From Burkholderia plantarii (GTDB lineage Bacteria > Pseudomonadota > Gammaproteobacteria > Burkholderiales > Burkholderiaceae): a DNA stretch of 64,000 nt. The notes beneath the pieces are model-generated. The model did not search any database and had not been told where the DNA came from. It saw only the letters and a list, made by a program, of their open reading frames with translations. Position 1 is the first letter of the stretch; every line of letters begins with the position of its first letter. Below, in pieces: positions 1 through 8,530 of the stretch. The position numbers and the translations under genes are program-made. The stretch covers positions 3,348,001 to 3,412,000 of the forward strand of contig NZ_CP007213.1 of assembly GCF_001411805.1 (NCBI RefSeq), written 5' to 3'.

Positions 1-1293
1 AAGGTCGGCCTCACGCTGGTGGTCGATCCGGGCCACCGCGTCTACGTTCGCCACATCAACGTGGTCGGCAATTCGCGCACGCGCGACGAGGTGGTGCGCC
101 GCGAGATGCGCCAGATGGAGAGCGCCTGGTTCGATTCGGGGCGCCTGGCGCTGTCGAAGGACCGCATCAACCGCCTCGGCTACTTCACCGACGTGGACGT
201 GACGACGGTGCCGGTGGAAGGCACCACCGACCAGGTGGACGTGAACGTGAAGGTGACCGAGAAGCCGACCGGCTCGATCACGCTCGGCCTCGGCTACGGC
301 TCGGGCGAAGGCCCGATCATCTCGGCGGGCGTCTCGCAGGACAACGTGTTCGGCTCGGGCACGAGCCTCTCGTTGACGGTCAACACGGCCACCACCTACC
401 GCACGCTGGCGGTCGAGCAGGTCGACCCGTACTTCACCGTGGACGGCATCCGCCGCATCACCGACGTCTACTACCGCACGAGCCAGCCGCTCTATTATTC
501 GAGCAACACCGACACGAGCTTCCGCGTGATCACCTACGGCGCGTCGATGAAGTTCGGCATCCCGTTCTCGGAGACCGACACGGTGTTCTTCGGCGCCGGC
601 CTGGAACAGGACCGGCTCGACGTCGATTCGACCACGCCGCAAAGCTATATCGATTACGTGAATTCGTTCGGCCGCGTCTCGAACAACGTGCCGGTGACGG
701 TGGGCTGGTCGCGCGACAACCGCGACAGCTCGCTGATCCCGAGCAAGGGCTATTTCCTGCAGGCCAACGCCGAATACGGCACGCCGATCGCCACCACCAC
801 CTACGCGAAGGGCGACCTGCAGGCGCAGTACTACTACTCGTTCGCGCGCGGCTTCATCCTCGGCCTGAACTTCCAGGGCGGCTACGGCAAGGGGCTCGGC
901 GGCAAGCCCTATCCGATCTTCAAGAACTACTACGCGGGCGGCATCGGCTCGGTGCGCGGCTACGAATCGAGCTCGCTCGGCCCGCGCGACGCCACCACCG
1001 GCGACCCGATCGGCGGCTCGAAGATGGTGGTGGGCAACATCGAGCTGACGGTGCCGCTGCCCGGCACCGGCTACGACCGCACGCTGCGCGTGTTCACGTT
1101 CGTGGACGGCGGCAACGTGTGGGGCTCGGAAGGCAACAGCATCGGCGCGAACGGCCTGCGCTACAGCTACGGCGCCGGCCTCGAATGGATCTCGCCGATC
1201 GGCCCGCTCAAGATCGATCTCGGCTTCCCGGTCGTCAAGCACACCGGCGACCAGTACCAGAAATTCCAGTTCCAGATCGGCACGTCGTTCTGA
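1..1293 (+). CDS. bamA: BamA-family outer membrane assembly factor, C-terminal part
   Basis: The 5' end lies outside the window: the frame is open from base 1, so a start inside the window is not implied. What remains is about 430 residues. The first ~75 are the last POTRA domain (the run VVGNSRTRDEVVRREMRQ is typical) and the rest is the 16-strand barrel of the Omp85 superfamily. The conserved VRGY of barrel loop 6 is at 952-963, and the protein ends in the aromatic F expected of an outer-membrane barrel. BamA folds and inserts barrel proteins into the outer membrane. The downstream genes are not the usual skp-lpxD-fabZ, so this is probably a second, accessory copy rather than the housekeeping gene. 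Family assignment is firm; the paralogue status is inferred from context. Confidence 0.9.
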   Translation, partial: KVGLTLVVDPGHRVYVRHINVVGNSRTRDEVVRREMRQMESAWFDSGRLALSKDRINRLGYFTDVDVTTVPVEGTTDQVDVNVKVTEKPTGSITLGLGYGSGEGPIISAGVSQDNVFGSGTSLSLTVNTATTYRTLAVEQVDPYFTVDGIRRITDVYYRTSQPLYYSSNTDTSFRVITYGASMKFGIPFSETDTVFFGAGLEQDRLDVDSTTPQSYIDYVNSFGRVSNNVPVTVGWSRDNRDSSLIPSKGYFLQANAEYGTPIATTTYAKGDLQAQYYYSFARGFILGLNFQGGYGKGLGGKPYPIFKNYYAGGIGSVRGYESSSLGPRDATTGDPIGGSKMVVGNIELTVPLPGTGYDRTLRVFTFVDGGNVWGSEGNSIGANGLRYSYGAGLEWISPIGPLKIDLGFPVVKHTGDQYQKFQFQIGTSF

Positions 1294-1353
1294 ACGAACG
1301 CGCTGCCCGCGCTGTCTACCGTGTTCCGCGGCGGCCGGTTTCGCGTAGGATAT

Positions 1354-1379
1354 CCGCCGGTCCGCCCGCGGACCGGCGG
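1354..1379. terminator. strong hairpin between bamA and the LprI-like gene
   Basis: A perfect 11-bp inverted repeat (CCGCCGGTCCG / CGGACCGGCGG) with a 4-nt loop lies 60 bp after the BamA stop and 34 bp before the next start. No T-run follows, so it may be a pause or processing structure rather than an intrinsic terminator. Confidence 0.4.
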
Positions 1380-1412
1380 CACCGGCCTGCGCCGCCCATC
1401 CCACGGAGACGT

Positions 1413-2471
1413 ATGAATTCCTCGACCGACCGGGCCGCGGCGCTCGGCACGCTGCTGATCGCCGCCCTCACCGCCCTGCCGCTCGGCGCGCTGCCCGCCA
1501 CCGCCCGGGCCGCGAGCTTCGACTGCGCGAACGCCGCGACGCCGACCGAAAAGCGCATCTGCGCCGACCCGCGGCTCTCGAAGCAGGACGACGCGCTGCG
1601 CGCGCTCTACGCGCGCGTCGGCGACTCGCCCGACTGGCGCGCCGACCAGCGCGCCTGGCTGGCCTCGCGCGACGCCTGCGGCGACGCGGTCTGCCTGCGC
1701 AACCTCTATGCCGACCGCCTCGTGGTGCTGCGCCACGCGAGCACGCCGTTCCGCTGGGACACGCGCTGGCAGCGCGTGGACGCGAGCGGCCATGCCGGCG
1801 CCCGGCTCGACATCTCGCACGCGAACGCGCGGAGCTTCTCGTTCAGCTTCGACGCCGTCACGGGCGCGAACTCGGGCGCGCTGTCCGAGATCGCCACGTT
1901 CTCGTCGCCGGACCTCGCGCGCTACGTCGGCAACGCGAAGATGGACACGCGCGGCTGCACGCTGACGTTCCGGCGCGTGCTGAACCGCCTGCACGTGGAC
2001 CAGCAGGGCGACGCGTTCGCCTGCGGCGCCGGCGTGGGCGTCTACTACAGCGGCGATTACGTGGCCGCCGCGAAGGATCCGAACGCCACGCCCACGCTGC
2101 TCTCGCTCGGCGTGGCGCGCAGTGCCGCCGAGGACGAGGCGCTGCACCGGCTGCTCGGCAAGGATTACGCGACGATGGTGGGCACCGCCGGCGCCGTCGA
2201 TACCGAGGCCGACAACCTCGACGGCAACGGCGCGCGCGTCACCTCGATGTTCGTGCAGGGCATCGCCTGCGATACCAAGTCGGTGCTGATGAGCGACGAC
2301 CGCGGCCGGCTGTGGGCCGCCGTCTGGGAAGCGGGCACGCCGCCCGCGCCCGCCGCGATGCGCTACTACACCAACGTCGCGGCCGACAGGCACCGGCTGC
2401 CGAAGACGATCGCCGCGGCCAACGCCCAGACCTGCCCCGGCGAAACCGTCCGCGTGACGATGATGCCGTAG
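1413..2471 (+). CDS. LprI-like (DUF1311) periplasmic protein
   Basis: A 352-residue exported protein. The ATG at 1413 follows a GGAGA Shine-Dalgarno and gives a Sec signal peptide (about residues 1-33, ending ARA-AS). Residues ~36-95 match the lysozyme-inhibitor LprI N-terminal pattern: two cysteines bracketing a TPTEKRIC-type stretch, the leucine-rich helix starting RLSKQDDALRALYARV, then DQRAWL and a CG..VCLRNLY motif. The remaining ~250 residues resemble no domain I recognise. Members of the family bind lysozyme or act as periplasmic accessory proteins, but most are uncharacterised, and the function here is inferred from the domain only. The longer in-frame extension upstream overlaps bamA and is not a credible start. 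Confidence 0.8.
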   Translation: MNSSTDRAAALGTLLIAALTALPLGALPATARAASFDCANAATPTEKRICADPRLSKQDDALRALYARVGDSPDWRADQRAWLASRDACGDAVCLRNLYADRLVVLRHASTPFRWDTRWQRVDASGHAGARLDISHANARSFSFSFDAVTGANSGALSEIATFSSPDLARYVGNAKMDTRGCTLTFRRVLNRLHVDQQGDAFACGAGVGVYYSGDYVAAAKDPNATPTLLSLGVARSAAEDEALHRLLGKDYATMVGTAGAVDTEADNLDGNGARVTSMFVQGIACDTKSVLMSDDRGRLWAAVWEAGTPPAPAAMRYYTNVAADRHRLPKTIAAANAQTCPGETVRVTMMP

Positions 2472-2530
2472 TCCTGCGTGCCGCCCCGGTGGCGTGCTAG
2501 ATTGCCCGCATCGCATCCACCGAGGCCGCC

Positions 2531-3772
2531 ATGCCGACTCTCCCCGGCTCCGTCGTTCGTATCGCCCGTCATGCCGCCGGCGCCGCCGCGCTCGCGCTGC
2601 TCGCCGCCTGCGCGCAGGGCGGCCGCCCGGCCACCGGCACCGCCGCGCCGGCCGCCGCGAGCGCGCCCAAGGCACCGGCCACGCCGCTGTCCGGCGCCGC
2701 GCCGCTCACGCTCGAACACGCCAACGCCGACGCGTTCGTCGCGCAATACGGCATCGATCCCGATTCGCCGAAGGCCGCGATCCTCGCGCACTGGCGCCAG
2801 AAGATGCTCGACGACCCCGACATCCGCCGCCTGTTCGGCAACGCCGGGCCGAACCAACTGGGCCGCTCGATCGCGATGCAGCGCACCGAGCTGTTCAGCG
2901 AGGGCTCGCTGCGCGTCTCGCAGGCCGACCGCTCGACCTTCATCGCGCTCGGCACGCGCGTGCTCGACGCCGCGCCCGCCGACTGCGGCGGCCTGAAGAA
3001 CATGAACGCGGTGGTGCTGCGCTACCTCTCGCTCGCGAATCTCTCCGAGCACGAGATCGACGACTACTTCCGCATCACCTATGAATCGCTGAAGCGCACC
3101 GCGCTGAAGACGCCGATCGCCACCATCAACGCCGAGCAGCGCAACCAGGGCAAACAGGCGCTGTCGGCGGCGATCGGCGTGCAGCTGCGGCGCGACCCCG
3201 ACGCGATGCGCACGCTCGCGATCGCCGCCGCCGATCCGGAGAACACGCCCCCCGCTGCCTGGTGCCACAACATGCGCACCATGCAGCACGCCGTGATGGC
3301 GATGCCGCAGCCGCAGCGCGACTGGCTGCTCATCTCGATCCAGACCGACGCGATCGCGCGGCTGCACGCGGATGACGCGGCGCCGGGCGCTTCGCCTTCG
3401 CCTTCGCCTTCGCCTTCGCCCTCGCCCTCGCCCTCGCCGTCGTCGTCGCCCGTGCCCGCGCCGGGCACGCCGGGTACGGCCACCGCGTCGCCCGAGCCGG
3501 ACGCCGCCACGCCCGCCTACCTCGAGCGCGTGCGGCGCCGGATCGTGCCGCTCATCGCGTGGCACGGCGCGGCGGGTCACTACGTGACGGAGCTGGAGAT
3601 CCGCAGCGCGCCCGACGGCACGCTGCAGTCGGCCGCCATCGTGACATCGAGCGGCAACGCCGATTGGGACGACGCCGTGCTGCGCGCCGTGCGCGCGGCC
3701 TCGCCGCTGCCGCCCGATGCCGGCGGCGGCACGCCGGCCGCGTTCCGGCTGACGGTGCATGCCGGGCAATGA
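2531..3772 (+). CDS. lipoprotein with Ser-Pro linker and TonB/TolA C-terminal domain
   Basis: 413 residues. The N-terminus is a lipoprotein signal peptide with lipobox LAAC (Cys about residue 26). A helical domain of ~220 residues I do not recognise follows. Next comes a Ser-Pro repeat linker (about residues 288-310), then a C-terminal ~85-residue domain (YLERVRRRI... to the end) with the alpha/beta pattern of the TonB/TolA C-terminal superfamily. The architecture suggests an inner-face-anchored periplasmic lipoprotein that reaches a partner through a flexible arm. It starts 59 bp after the LprI-like gene on the same strand, so co-transcription is possible. No pathway can be named. A conserved CGG and AWCHN suggest a disulfide in the middle domain. 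Confidence 0.75.
   Translation: MPTLPGSVVRIARHAAGAAALALLAACAQGGRPATGTAAPAAASAPKAPATPLSGAAPLTLEHANADAFVAQYGIDPDSPKAAILAHWRQKMLDDPDIRRLFGNAGPNQLGRSIAMQRTELFSEGSLRVSQADRSTFIALGTRVLDAAPADCGGLKNMNAVVLRYLSLANLSEHEIDDYFRITYESLKRTALKTPIATINAEQRNQGKQALSAAIGVQLRRDPDAMRTLAIAAADPENTPPAAWCHNMRTMQHAVMAMPQPQRDWLLISIQTDAIARLHADDAAPGASPSPSPSPSPSPSPSPSSSPVPAPGTPGTATASPEPDAATPAYLERVRRRIVPLIAWHGAAGHYVTELEIRSAPDGTLQSAAIVTSSGNADWDDAVLRAVRAASPLPPDAGGGTPAAFRLTVHAGQ
3390..3444 (+). repeat. 6-bp tandem repeat coding Ser-Pro
   Basis: About nine copies of TCGCCY in frame encode the SPSPSP linker of the lipoprotein. First units end in T, later ones in C, followed by a short TCG run. It is a slippage-prone array, so linker length may vary between strains without frameshift. 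Confidence 0.8.
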
Positions 3773-3839
3773 CGCGGCGCCGGCGCCGCCGCGACGCGCG
3801 CCGGGAGATATTTCGAAGACCGGCTCCACTAATCCGGAC

Positions 3840-3863
3840 GCAAGCGTTTGCGCAATCGATTGC
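3840..3863. promoter_or_regulatory. two abutting LacI/PurR-like palindromes
   Basis: GCAAGCGTTTGC (near-palindrome, 3840-3851) is immediately followed by GCAATCGATTGC (perfect 12-bp palindrome, 3852-3863). GCAA-N4-TTGC with a central CG is the classic LacI/GalR-family half-site arrangement. No LacI-family gene is in the window, so the regulator must lie elsewhere. Confidence 0.5.
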
Positions 3864-4059
3864 AGAAAGCCGGCACCCGCCGGCAACTACGATTAACCGT
3901 AGGGCGTGGTTATTTGTTAGCGGTCCGGCAGTGGATTTTACAATCGGCCATACTTTTTTTATTCCATTCGTGCGATTATTCCGCCGCGGCGTAGTGGATA
4001 CGTCGCACGGAAATACCGCCGGCCCGTATTCCGGCGGCATTATCCAGTGCCTTGACGGT

Positions 4060-4090
4060 CCGCGCCGTGAGCGGCGCGGATCTTTTTCCT
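4060..4090 (+). terminator. plus-strand intrinsic terminator-like hairpin
   Basis: Perfect 7-bp stem CCGCGCC / GGCGCGG (4060-4066, 4073-4079) with a 6-nt loop, followed by ATCTTTTTCC. The T-run is on the plus strand, so it would end a rightward transcript from 3.77-4.06 kb. The nearest rightward gene ends about 290 bp upstream. Confidence 0.5.
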
Positions 4091-4091
4091 C

Positions 4092-4469
4092 TCAGCGACG
4101 TTCGCGACGCGCCTCGGGCAGCGCGCGCGGCGGCCTGCGTCCCGAATATTGCACGCTCTCGACGCCGATCCGGTAGGCGCGCCGCGCGTACTCCCGATGC
4201 TGCGCCAGCTCGGCCACCAGGCTGCTGCTGTAGACGTCGAGCAGCTTCGCGTGGCCATGGGCGGCCTGCCCGGCGTCGCGCTCGGCGCGTCCGATCATCA
4301 TGCCGATGCCGCAGTAGCCGTCGATGGTGCCGGCCATCCGCTCGTTCGGACAGTGCCGGTCGAAATCGGCTTTCAATTTTTTCAAGCGAAAATCCCTGAT
4401 CACGTCGCCGATCAGCCATTTAATGAATTTCACCTTGGCCTCGATGTTGTAATTTTGTTCCGATGTCAT
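4092..4469 (-). CDS. hypothetical protein
   Basis: A leftward frame of 125 residues from the ATG at 4469 (MTSEQNYNIEAKVKF...). It is not a protein I recognise. The first ~90 residues look like real coding sequence: amphipathic helix IKWLIGDVIRDFRLKKLK, then DRHCPNERMAGTIDGYCGIGMM with two cysteines. The tail is Arg-rich (RRPPRALPEARRERR). There is no good Shine-Dalgarno at this start, and the frame stays open upstream to 4730, so the start is uncertain. It stands alone between the non-coding stretch at 3.8-4.1 kb and a convergently placed SDR unit. Confidence 0.45.
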   Translation of the reverse strand: MTSEQNYNIEAKVKFIKWLIGDVIRDFRLKKLKADFDRHCPNERMAGTIDGYCGIGMMIGRAERDAGQAAHGHAKLLDVYSSSLVAELAQHREYARRAYRIGVESVQYSGRRPPRALPEARRERR

Positions 4470-4745
4470 GCGCGGGCGGCGCCAGCAAGTGACAGCAGAT
4501 TCCCGTGAAATGCAGAAAACGTGGTTCGCAACGCGCGCCGGCGATTCTAAATCATAATCTTCGGCATCAGACTCGATCGAATTCGATCCGAAACCCGATC
4601 GAACAGATTTAATTCCTGGCTGGAGATAATCGAACGGCATTGCGGATTTTACGCAATGTCGAGGTGGCTTTCCGGGTAATGCGGCGCGCATGGCTTTCAG
4701 TCTGCCTGCCGGCATCGGCAGCAGGCACACGCGCCGCCGGCAAGC

Positions 4746-5522
4746 TCAGCCGCGGCCGACGAACGGCATCCCGCTCGCCATCACCGTCATGTTCAGCACG
4801 TTCGCCGAGAGCGGCAGGCTCGCCATGTAGCCCACCGCGTCGGCCACGTGCGCGACGTCGAACATCGGCTCGCTCGCGGTCGTGCCGTTGGCCTGCAGCA
4901 CGCCGCGCTGCATCCGCTCCGACAGTTCGGTCAGCGCGTTGCCGATGTCGATCTGGCCGCAGGCGATGTCGAACGCGCGGCCGTCGAGCGCGATGCTCCT
5001 GGTCAGGCCCAGCACCGCGTGCTTGCTCGCCGTGTACGGCGACGTGAACGGCCGCGGCGTGTGCGCCGAGATCGAGCCGTTGTTGATGATCCGGCCGCCG
5101 CGCGGCGACTGGCGGCGCATCAGCGCGAACGCGCCGCGCGCGCAGAGGAACACGCCCGTCACGTTGGTGTCGATCACGTCGCGCCATTTCTCGACGCTCA
5201 GTTCGTCCATCGGGATCGCCGGCGCGTTGACGCCGGCGTTGTTGAACAGTACGTCGAGCCGGCCGTAGGTCCGCTCGATGGTCGCGTAGAGCGCATCGAC
5301 GCTGGCCGCGTCGCGCACGTCGACGGGTACGGCCAGCGCCTCGCGGCCGCGCGCCTTCGCCTGCTCGACGAACTCGGCGAGCGGCGCCGGCCGGCGGCCC
5401 GCCGCAACCACCGTGAAGCCGTCGTCGAGCAGCCGGTTGGCCGCGGCGCGGCCGATCCCGCTGCCCGCGCCAGTCACGAGCGCGATGCGCGGCGCGGCGC
5501 GGGAGGTGGCGGTCGATTCCAT
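4746..5522 (-). CDS. SDR-family NAD(P)-dependent oxidoreductase
   Basis: 258 residues; the ATG at 5522 has an AGGAG ribosome site 7 nt upstream. Classical short-chain dehydrogenase: cofactor motif TGAGSGIG (about residues 18-25), NNAG (about 92-95), active-site Ser in NNGSISAHT and the YTASK catalytic pair near residue 163. The C-terminal end (about residues 225-255) carries [22 protein letters not shown], a common ending in a SDR subgroup annotated as oxidoreductases of unknown substrate. It is a monocistronic leftward gene, with a ~290-bp gap to the rightward small gene at 5817 that could hold divergent promoters. The substrate cannot be told from sequence. Confidence 0.88.
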   Translation of the reverse strand: MESTATSRAAPRIALVTGAGSGIGRAAANRLLDDGFTVVAAGRRPAPLAEFVEQAKARGREALAVPVDVRDAASVDALYATIERTYGRLDVLFNNAGVNAPAIPMDELSVEKWRDVIDTNVTGVFLCARGAFALMRRQSPRGGRIINNGSISAHTPRPFTSPYTASKHAVLGLTRSIALDGRAFDIACGQIDIGNALTELSERMQRGVLQANGTTASEPMFDVAHVADAVGYMASLPLSANVLNMTVMASGMPFVGRG

Positions 5523-5816
5523 GTCGTGAGTCTCCTGTGATGTCGCTGATGAGTGAAAGCGGCGCGCGCCGCCCGGCGTCAGTGTAGGGAAGTCCTCGCG
5601 CGGGCGGGTGGCGGGATCACAAAAAGAACGACGGCCGGGACTCGGGAGGGCTTGGCGATGGCGGCCGACGGCTCGCGTCGGCAGGCGCGCGGGGCGCCGC
5701 CCCGCGCGCGCCGCCTCGCGACGGCCACGCGGCGAAGGTGCTAGCATGACGCAACCTGCGGCGGCTCGTCGCGGGCTTTCGATACGCTTGCACATCGCAG
5801 TAGACCAGGAGGAGAT

Positions 5817-6050
5817 ATGTCTTTCGAGCATCGTGGGTTTCGCGTGTCCACGGACGCCTTGCCGGACGATACCGGCACGCAGTGGCATTGCAGCGCGAAG
5901 ATCCACGGCGTCGACGACGCGCATCGCGACACGACGCTGCCGCCCGTCGAGCTGACGATCCCGCGCACCAAGATCGACGTGCTGATGGCGATCAGCATGG
6001 TCGAGCAGCGCGCCCGGGATTCGATCGACGAATGGCTCGCGCAGCAGTGA
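5817..6050 (+). CDS. small conserved hypothetical protein
   Basis: 77 residues with a strong Shine-Dalgarno (AGGAGGAGAT) directly before the ATG at 5817. There is no signal peptide or membrane segment, so it is probably cytoplasmic. The composition is mixed and acidic, ending in a helix [16 protein letters not shown]. The good ribosome site and codon pattern support a real gene, but I do not recognise the family. It stands alone between a leftward SDR and a rightward Rrf2 regulator. Confidence 0.7.
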   Translation: MSFEHRGFRVSTDALPDDTGTQWHCSAKIHGVDDAHRDTTLPPVELTIPRTKIDVLMAISMVEQRARDSIDEWLAQQ

Positions 6051-6334
6051 GCGCGTTTCGCCCGCCGCGCACGGCGGCGCGATAAGTACCGCCGCCCCCG
6101 GCATCGCGCTCGCGGTGCCGCCGCAGTTAGCGGCCGGTCACGGCCGCGCCGGAACGCACCGACGCGCAACGCGTGTCGGCCCGGCAGCCGCCACCGGTTC
6201 GCCCGCTTCACCGACGCTCTCCCTTCCCCGCGATCGTTTCCTGGCCCATCCCACCTCGCCACGCCCTGCTGGCGCGGTTGCGCCGCGAGCCGTTACGCGC
6301 TACGCTAATTCGGATCAAAAAAGTCGGAGTTGCG

Positions 6335-6850
6335 ATGGCCCACATCAGTTCAGGTGTCGAATACGGATTGCACTGCCTGCTGTACCTGACGGAACCGCCG
6401 TCGGGCGTGCGCGAGGCGAGCGTGCGCGATCTGGCCGAGCTGCAGGGCGTGTCGGTGGATTTTCTGGCGAAGCTGTTCACGAAGCTGCACAAGGCCGGCC
6501 TCGTGATCGCCACCGAGGGGGCGAAAGGCGGCTTCGCGCTGGCGCGGCCCGCCGGGCAGATCTCGCTGCTCGACGTGGTCAGCGCGATCGATGGCGACAA
6601 GGCGCTGTTCGAATGCCGCGAGATCCGCGAGCGCTGCGCGGTGTTCGAGGGTGCCAAGCCGGCTTGGGCGACGAGCGGCGTCTGCGCGATCCACTCGGCC
6701 ATGCAGCAGGCCGAGAAGCGCATGCGCGAATCGCTGGCCTCGCAATCGCTCGCGGATATCGCCGGGCGCTTCTCGTCGAAGGCGCCGCGCACTTTCGGCC
6801 CGCAGGTCGTGAAGTGGTTCGAGGATCGCGCGGCGGCCCGCCGGCGCTGA
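6335..6850 (+). CDS. Rrf2-family transcriptional regulator
   Basis: 171 residues from the ATG at 6335. The frame continues upstream, but the N-terminus MAHISSGVEYGLHCLLYL is where Rrf2 proteins begin. The winged helix is at residues ~1-75 (GVSVDFLAKLFTKLHKAGLV recognition region, then the wing GAKGGFALARP). Three cysteines (C94, C101, C117) sit where Rrf2 proteins carry their Fe-S ligands, though the spacing (x6, x15) differs from IscR (x5, x5). This fits the large Rrf2 subgroup with a CxIHxAM segment. It probably senses redox, NO or iron state. The NDH-2-like flavoprotein 114 bp downstream is convergent and may be a target; that link is inference. Confidence 0.88.
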   Translation: MAHISSGVEYGLHCLLYLTEPPSGVREASVRDLAELQGVSVDFLAKLFTKLHKAGLVIATEGAKGGFALARPAGQISLLDVVSAIDGDKALFECREIRERCAVFEGAKPAWATSGVCAIHSAMQQAEKRMRESLASQSLADIAGRFSSKAPRTFGPQVVKWFEDRAAARRR

Positions 6851-6964
6851 ACCGATCGACCACGGCGGCGGCCCTGGCCGGTCCGGCACCGGAGCGCCCG
6901 CATGAGGAGCACCGCGCGTCGCCCGCCGAATCGCGGCGGGCGACGCCGGCTCCCCTTGCCGGCC

Positions 6965-8176
6965 TCAGGCCACCACGGCCCGCATCGGATCGGCGGCGGC
7001 AAGCGCCTCGGCACGATCGGCGCGCGGCGGATAGATCCACTCCGAGTTGATCTGGTGCTTGAGCGCCTTGGCCTCGGCGCCGCGCAGCCGCACCTCGCGT
7101 TCCCATCCTTCCGTGTAGACGGCGCCCCACGGGCCGAGATCGAGACAGGTCACGTACTTGGGCTGGCGGTACGGGATCGGCGCCTCGCCGAGCAGGTCGG
7201 CCGCCACGTTGTGGCCGGCCGAGCGCCCGAGGCCCATCGCGTGCTGGCACGACATCATCGCGTGATTGCCCGCGTCGTCGGTGGCGGCGTAGGCGCAATC
7301 GCCCGTCGCGAACACCGCGTCCACTCCTTCCACCTTCAGGTTGTCGTCGACGCGCAGGCGCCCCAGCGCATCGTGCCGGCCCGGAATCTGCGCGGCCAGC
7401 GCGCTGGCGCGGACGCCCGCCGTCCAGACCACGGTGTCGGCCGCGATGCGTTCGCCGTCGGCCAGCGTCACGCAGTGCGCGTCGATCGACGCCACGCCCG
7501 CGCCGAGCTTCCAGGTCACGCCCAGTTCGGTCAGCGCCTCCGTGATCACGGGGCGCGGGCCGGGGCCGAGGTCCGGCCCGAGTTCGGCGGCCCGATCGAC
7601 GAGGATCACCTCGACCGCCGCGTCGGCGCCGAGCGCCTCGCGCAGTCGCGCCGGCAGTTCGGCCGCCGTCTCGATGCCGGTGAAGCCGGCTCCGGCCACC
7701 ACCACCGTGTTGCGCCCGGCGCTGGCCGGACGCGCGGCAAGGCCGCGGAGATGCGCTTCGAGTTCGGCCGCGCTGCCCGTCTGGTCGACGTTGAACGCGT
7801 GTTGCGCGAGCCCCTCGACGGGCGGCATGGCCAGCCGGCTGCCGGCCGCCAGCACGAGGCGGTCGTAGCCGAGGTCGCGGCTTTCCGCATCGGCGCCGGT
7901 GTCGGCGATGCCGACGCGCCGGTTCGCGGTGTCGATGCGCGTCACGTATCCGGCCACGAACTTCACCCCGACCGCCTCGAACAGCGCCGACAGTGGCGCC
8001 GTCATCGCGCCCGGATTCTTTTCGTAGAGGCGCGGACGCACGTGCAGCACGGGCTCCGGCGCGATCACCACGATTTCCACGTCGGTTCGCGCCTGCCCGT
8101 CGAGCAGGCGGGCGGCACCCAGCGCGCTCCACATGCCCGCGAATCCGGCGCCGATCACAACGATGCGTCTTGACAC
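6965..8176 (-). CDS. NDH-2-like FAD/NAD(P)-dependent oxidoreductase
   Basis: 403 residues from a GTG at 8176 with AGGAGAG 8 nt upstream; the longer frame to 8314 lacks a ribosome site. FAD-binding Rossmann motif VVIGAGFAGMWSALGAA is at the N-terminus, a second dinucleotide-binding GAGFTGIETAAEL lies near residue 160, and the FAD-ribityl motif GDCAYAATDDAGN near residue 290. This is the type II NADH:quinone dehydrogenase / pyridine nucleotide-disulfide oxidoreductase fold. Members oxidise NAD(P)H without proton pumping and act at the membrane surface. The short C-terminus lacks an obvious membrane helix. Next to an Rrf2 regulator and divergent from a MocR regulator, it is plausibly stress or redox controlled. 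Confidence 0.87.
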   Translation of the reverse strand: MSRRIVVIGAGFAGMWSALGAARLLDGQARTDVEIVVIAPEPVLHVRPRLYEKNPGAMTAPLSALFEAVGVKFVAGYVTRIDTANRRVGIADTGADAESRDLGYDRLVLAAGSRLAMPPVEGLAQHAFNVDQTGSAAELEAHLRGLAARPASAGRNTVVVAGAGFTGIETAAELPARLREALGADAAVEVILVDRAAELGPDLGPGPRPVITEALTELGVTWKLGAGVASIDAHCVTLADGERIAADTVVWTAGVRASALAAQIPGRHDALGRLRVDDNLKVEGVDAVFATGDCAYAATDDAGNHAMMSCQHAMGLGRSAGHNVAADLLGEAPIPYRQPKYVTCLDLGPWGAVYTEGWEREVRLRGAEAKALKHQINSEWIYPPRADRAEALAAADPMRAVVA

Positions 8177-8530
8177 GTTTCTCTCTCCTGGTAGCAAGCC
8201 ACGGCTTCGAACGATGCGGTGGCACCGTGCCATCAGGACACCGGCTTCGTCCGCCACATCACATAACTCGGATTGTATTTGTCGTAGTTTGTGATTGCAA
8301 GCTTGAAGTCGCACAGGATTTTTGTGTCAAACATCTATTTCCAAGCCAGATCGAGCCATGTCACTATTGCGACAGCCATGGTCCGAGTCATGAGGAGCGG
8401 CGAAATCTTCACCCGGATGATTTTCGCCGGAACAGCCGGCGCGGCGGCAGCGACGCGCTCGTCATGCGACAATGATGGCCCACCGGTTCCGCACGTTTCG
8501 TCACGCCGGACCAGTCCAACAGGCACCCCG
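8177..8530. promoter_or_regulatory. divergent promoter region, flavoprotein / MocR
   Basis: 354 bp between two outward-facing starts, with an A+T-rich core at about 8260-8345. The hexamer GCCATG occurs twice (8355-8360 and 8375-8380) flanking TGTC-N8-GACA (8359-8374). MocR proteins often bind direct repeats between divergent genes, so this is a possible operator; weak evidence. Confidence 0.35.

Larger units (their letters stand above)
3773..4091. other. AT-richer non-coding stretch
   Basis: About 320 bp without a credible gene, clearly richer in A+T than the flanks. It holds the two palindromes at 3840-3863, several small hairpins (CTACG..CGTAG near 3890, CCGCCGG..CCGGCGG near 4018-4040), a T7 run near 3955 and a plus-strand terminator-like hairpin at 4060-4090. 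The layout (operator, AT-rich promoter-like DNA, structured stretch, terminator) would fit a small RNA gene, which is inference only. Confidence 0.5.

Noticed and set aside
1119..1412. N-terminal extension of the LprI-like gene into bamA
   Set aside because: The extension overlaps the BamA barrel in another frame, while the ATG at 1413 has a ribosome site and a signal peptide.
3953..3960. T7 run considered as an intrinsic terminator
   Set aside because: No stable hairpin precedes it; it is better explained by local A+T richness.
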